From Polytrichum commune (Eukaryota; Streptophyta; Polytrichopsida; Polytrichales; Polytrichaceae), in contig OX485804.1 of NCBI GenBank assembly GCA_950295325.1, positions 38,440,001 through 38,504,000 on the forward strand: a stretch of DNA of 64,000 nucleotides. The letters are read 5' to 3'. Position 1 is the stretch's first letter; the number at the start of each line of letters is the position of its first letter. Shown here piece after piece: positions 62,270 through 64,000 of the stretch. The translations under genes and the position numbers were made by a program. Under the pieces are notes generated by a model that had not been told where the DNA came from, did no database searches, and saw only the letters and a list, made by a program, of their open reading frames with translations.

Positions 62270-63460
62270 TCTAGGCATACATATCTTAGTGCTAATGAAT
62301 CAAGTTTGGATAGGGGAGGGGCCCAACAACTACCCCATACTCACTCTTCAACCAACTTTGGCCATGGCAAACAACTTCCAAATATTGCTCAATGCAAGGA
62401 TGAACCAGTGGCAACATGGGGAGGAGAACCTTTCTCTCTCTAGAGATGACAACCGGAGATGATGTCACACAACACTCACTACAACATAGCAAGTCACAAA
62501 AAACACTCTAATTAACATGAGACACCATTTATAATGCCAAAGTAAACCATAGATAACATTACTGAGTAACATTTGCCTTCATATCAAAACAATGAGATGT
62601 TGGGAGTTCAATTTGAATCTAAGTCTCTCGGCGCAAGTTTTTGAGCATCTCAATGTCTTATTACGAAGGTCCACGGAATGAGAGCTGAACATTGAGTAAT
62701 GTTATGTATGTTTAGTGTAGTGCTGATGAATGAGCTTCGGATAAGGAAGGGATCCAACAACCGCATGTGGACTCTCTCTTCACTCAACTGTGGGTAGGAC
62801 AAGTACCTTCCAAAAATCACCCGACAAAAACCTGATCCAATGGGCAGTAGGGGAAGAGAACTCTTTCTCCCTCTCTAGAAATGATGATGTTGTCACATGA
62901 CAAGTCACACATACCACTCCAACCAACACGGCCCACCAATTTTAATGCCACACTAAACCAGATGTTTAGGACGGTGCCAATGCTAACATATCACATTCGG
63001 ATAGGGGTGGGACCCAACAATTGCCCCCATGAACTCTCTTCACTCATGCCCCGATCACACCAAACTTTCCGTCTAGTTCGAGTTGTGAGATTGCTAGGAA
63101 TTATGTTCAGTATTAGATGTTGGCCCACCACTTTTTTCGCATTATTACAGCTGAAGATGTTGACGGATGATGCCAGAAATGGCCGGTGTGACCAACCCCT
63201 CAACCAACCATGGGCAAGACAAACACCTTCTAAAAACTGTTATACGCAAGGCTGGACAAAAGGGCAAGAGGGGAAGAAATCTCTCGCTCTCCCTCTCTAG
63301 AGATGTGTCGCACCATCACTTGATGCTACATGCAAAGTCACAAAGACCACTTTAATTAATATAGCAAACCAATTTTAATGCCGCACTAGATCAGATGTTT
63401 AGTGTTGTCCTAGGAATCAAGTCTGCATGAGGGACCCGGCCATTACCCCTGACTCACTCT
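62270..63460. repeat. Degenerate repeat array upstream of DCP1
   Basis: A composite phrase (a GGATAGGGGAGGG-like block, 'cccaacaac', 'ctctcttcactcaac', 'gaagagaactctttctc' and 'taatgccacactaaacc') recurs four times. The anchors are near 62294, 62726, 62985 and 63415. The spacing is uneven (about 430, 260 and 430), so the units carry insertions or deletions. Short open frames here are not conserved between copies. Confidence 0.65.
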
Positions 63461-63882
63461 TCACTCAACCCCGGGCCGGCAGAGACATTCAACAACCTGC
63501 CCGATGCAAGGCCGGGCCAGCGGGCAGCAGGGGATGAAAACTCTCTCCTGTCTTCTCTCTCTCTCGCTCCCTCCCTCGCTCGGGTTCGGAGGAGGAGAGG
63601 AGAGTGACCTTCGCAACGCAAGCCAAAGGCTAACCGAACAGACGAGATTTCGGAAGGTTTGCGAGGCCAATGCGACATAGCATTCGGCGAGCTGTGAGAA
63701 GTCTTTTAAAAACGCGGCACAGCAATCGCTCGGTAGCTGGCGAGTAAGGGAGACGAAGAGAGAACACAGGGTCGTGATTATGTGGTGGCCGGGAGGAGAA
63801 CAAAGACTCCGGTGAGTTTTAGGGCGAGAGGGTAGGTTAAGGTAGGGAGGAATCCTCCTCCTCTTGTAGCGAGGTCTACGAC
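63461..63882 (+). promoter_or_regulatory. GC-rich 5' region of DCP1
   Basis: The composition changes sharply from AT-rich to GC/CpG-rich, with CT tracts at 63541-63580. This fits a plant promoter and 5' leader. No TATA box is convincing, and the transcription start is not determined. Confidence 0.5.
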
Positions 63883-64000
63883 ATGGCGCAAAATGGAAAA
63901 CCTATGCCACCGCAGCTGGATCAAAACAGCACCAAGGAGCTCAACCTCACAGTGTTGCAGCGGATGGACCGGCATGTGGAGGACATTTTGACGACCGCGG
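63883..64000 (+). CDS. DCP1: mRNA-decapping enzyme subunit DCP1, N-terminus (partial)
   Basis: ATG at 63883 opens a frame that runs off the window after 39 complete codons. It reads MAQNGKPMPPQLDQNSTKEL and then NLTVLQRMDRHVEDILTTA. This is the conserved start of plant DCP1, the EVH1/PH-like activator of the decapping enzyme DCP2, which acts in cytoplasmic processing bodies during mRNA turnover. The LDQNST..LNLTVLQR.D core is diagnostic. The remainder of the gene lies beyond the window, so nothing can be said of its integrity. Confidence 0.88.
   Translation, partial: MAQNGKPMPPQLDQNSTKELNLTVLQRMDRHVEDILTTA

Noticed and set aside
1-64000. CRISPR arrays, bacterial operons or ribosome-binding sites
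   Set aside because: None is seen, and splice sites, LTR elements and MULEs show this is a plant nuclear sequence.

Overview
The window looks like nuclear DNA of a land plant. Three protein genes can be read. They are a chloroplast two-helix LHC-like (stress-enhanced) protein gene, a plant EYES ABSENT phosphatase gene, and the first codons of the decapping factor DCP1. All three are on the + strand; the two complete ones have GT-AG introns, and EYA and DCP1 are plant-type homologues. Low gene density, heavy repeat content and a Rep-like relic suggest a non-flowering lineage (bryophyte, lycophyte, fern or gymnosperm), but the sequence does not settle this.

Layout. Bases 1-8.5 kb are repeats (a dispersed repeat, a 78-bp minisatellite, a small TIR element) and a broken Rep-like gene on the minus strand at 6.3-7.6 kb. 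The LHC-like gene has four exons at 8712-11884, and its introns 2 and 3 carry two diverged copies of one repeat. From 12 to 20 kb there are several miniature inverted-repeat elements and no gene. A complete Ty3/gypsy-type LTR retrotransposon lies at 20149-29129. Its two 1483-bp LTRs look identical, it has a 5-bp target duplication, and its single open gag-pol frame lacks the reverse transcriptase and RNase H region. It inserted at the edge of a Harbinger-like MITE. From 29 to 36 kb there are MITEs, a tandem duplication, a 127-bp hairpin and a G-rich minisatellite. EYA follows in nine exons (36436-40604, 480 codons).

Bases 41-54 kb are AT-rich and gene-poor, with short unrecognised open frames and a MITE with perfect 15-bp termini. 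A 7.6-kb Mutator-like element (54509-62098) then has 127-bp inverted termini and a perfect 9-bp target duplication. It contains a decayed MULE transposase on the minus strand, a convergent decayed second gene, and what look like captured host exons, one of them resembling actin-related protein ARP2. A degenerate repeat array leads into the GC-rich 5' region of DCP1, which runs off the window at 64000.

The three host genes act in separate processes (photoprotection, phosphatase signalling, mRNA decay) and show no sign of shared function. The main story is the mobile DNA: a recent, apparently trans-dependent retrotransposon, an old Pack-MULE-like element, and several MITE families without an autonomous partner in view. 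Repeat boundaries were found by reading and comparing by eye, so identities are approximate unless an exact match is stated.
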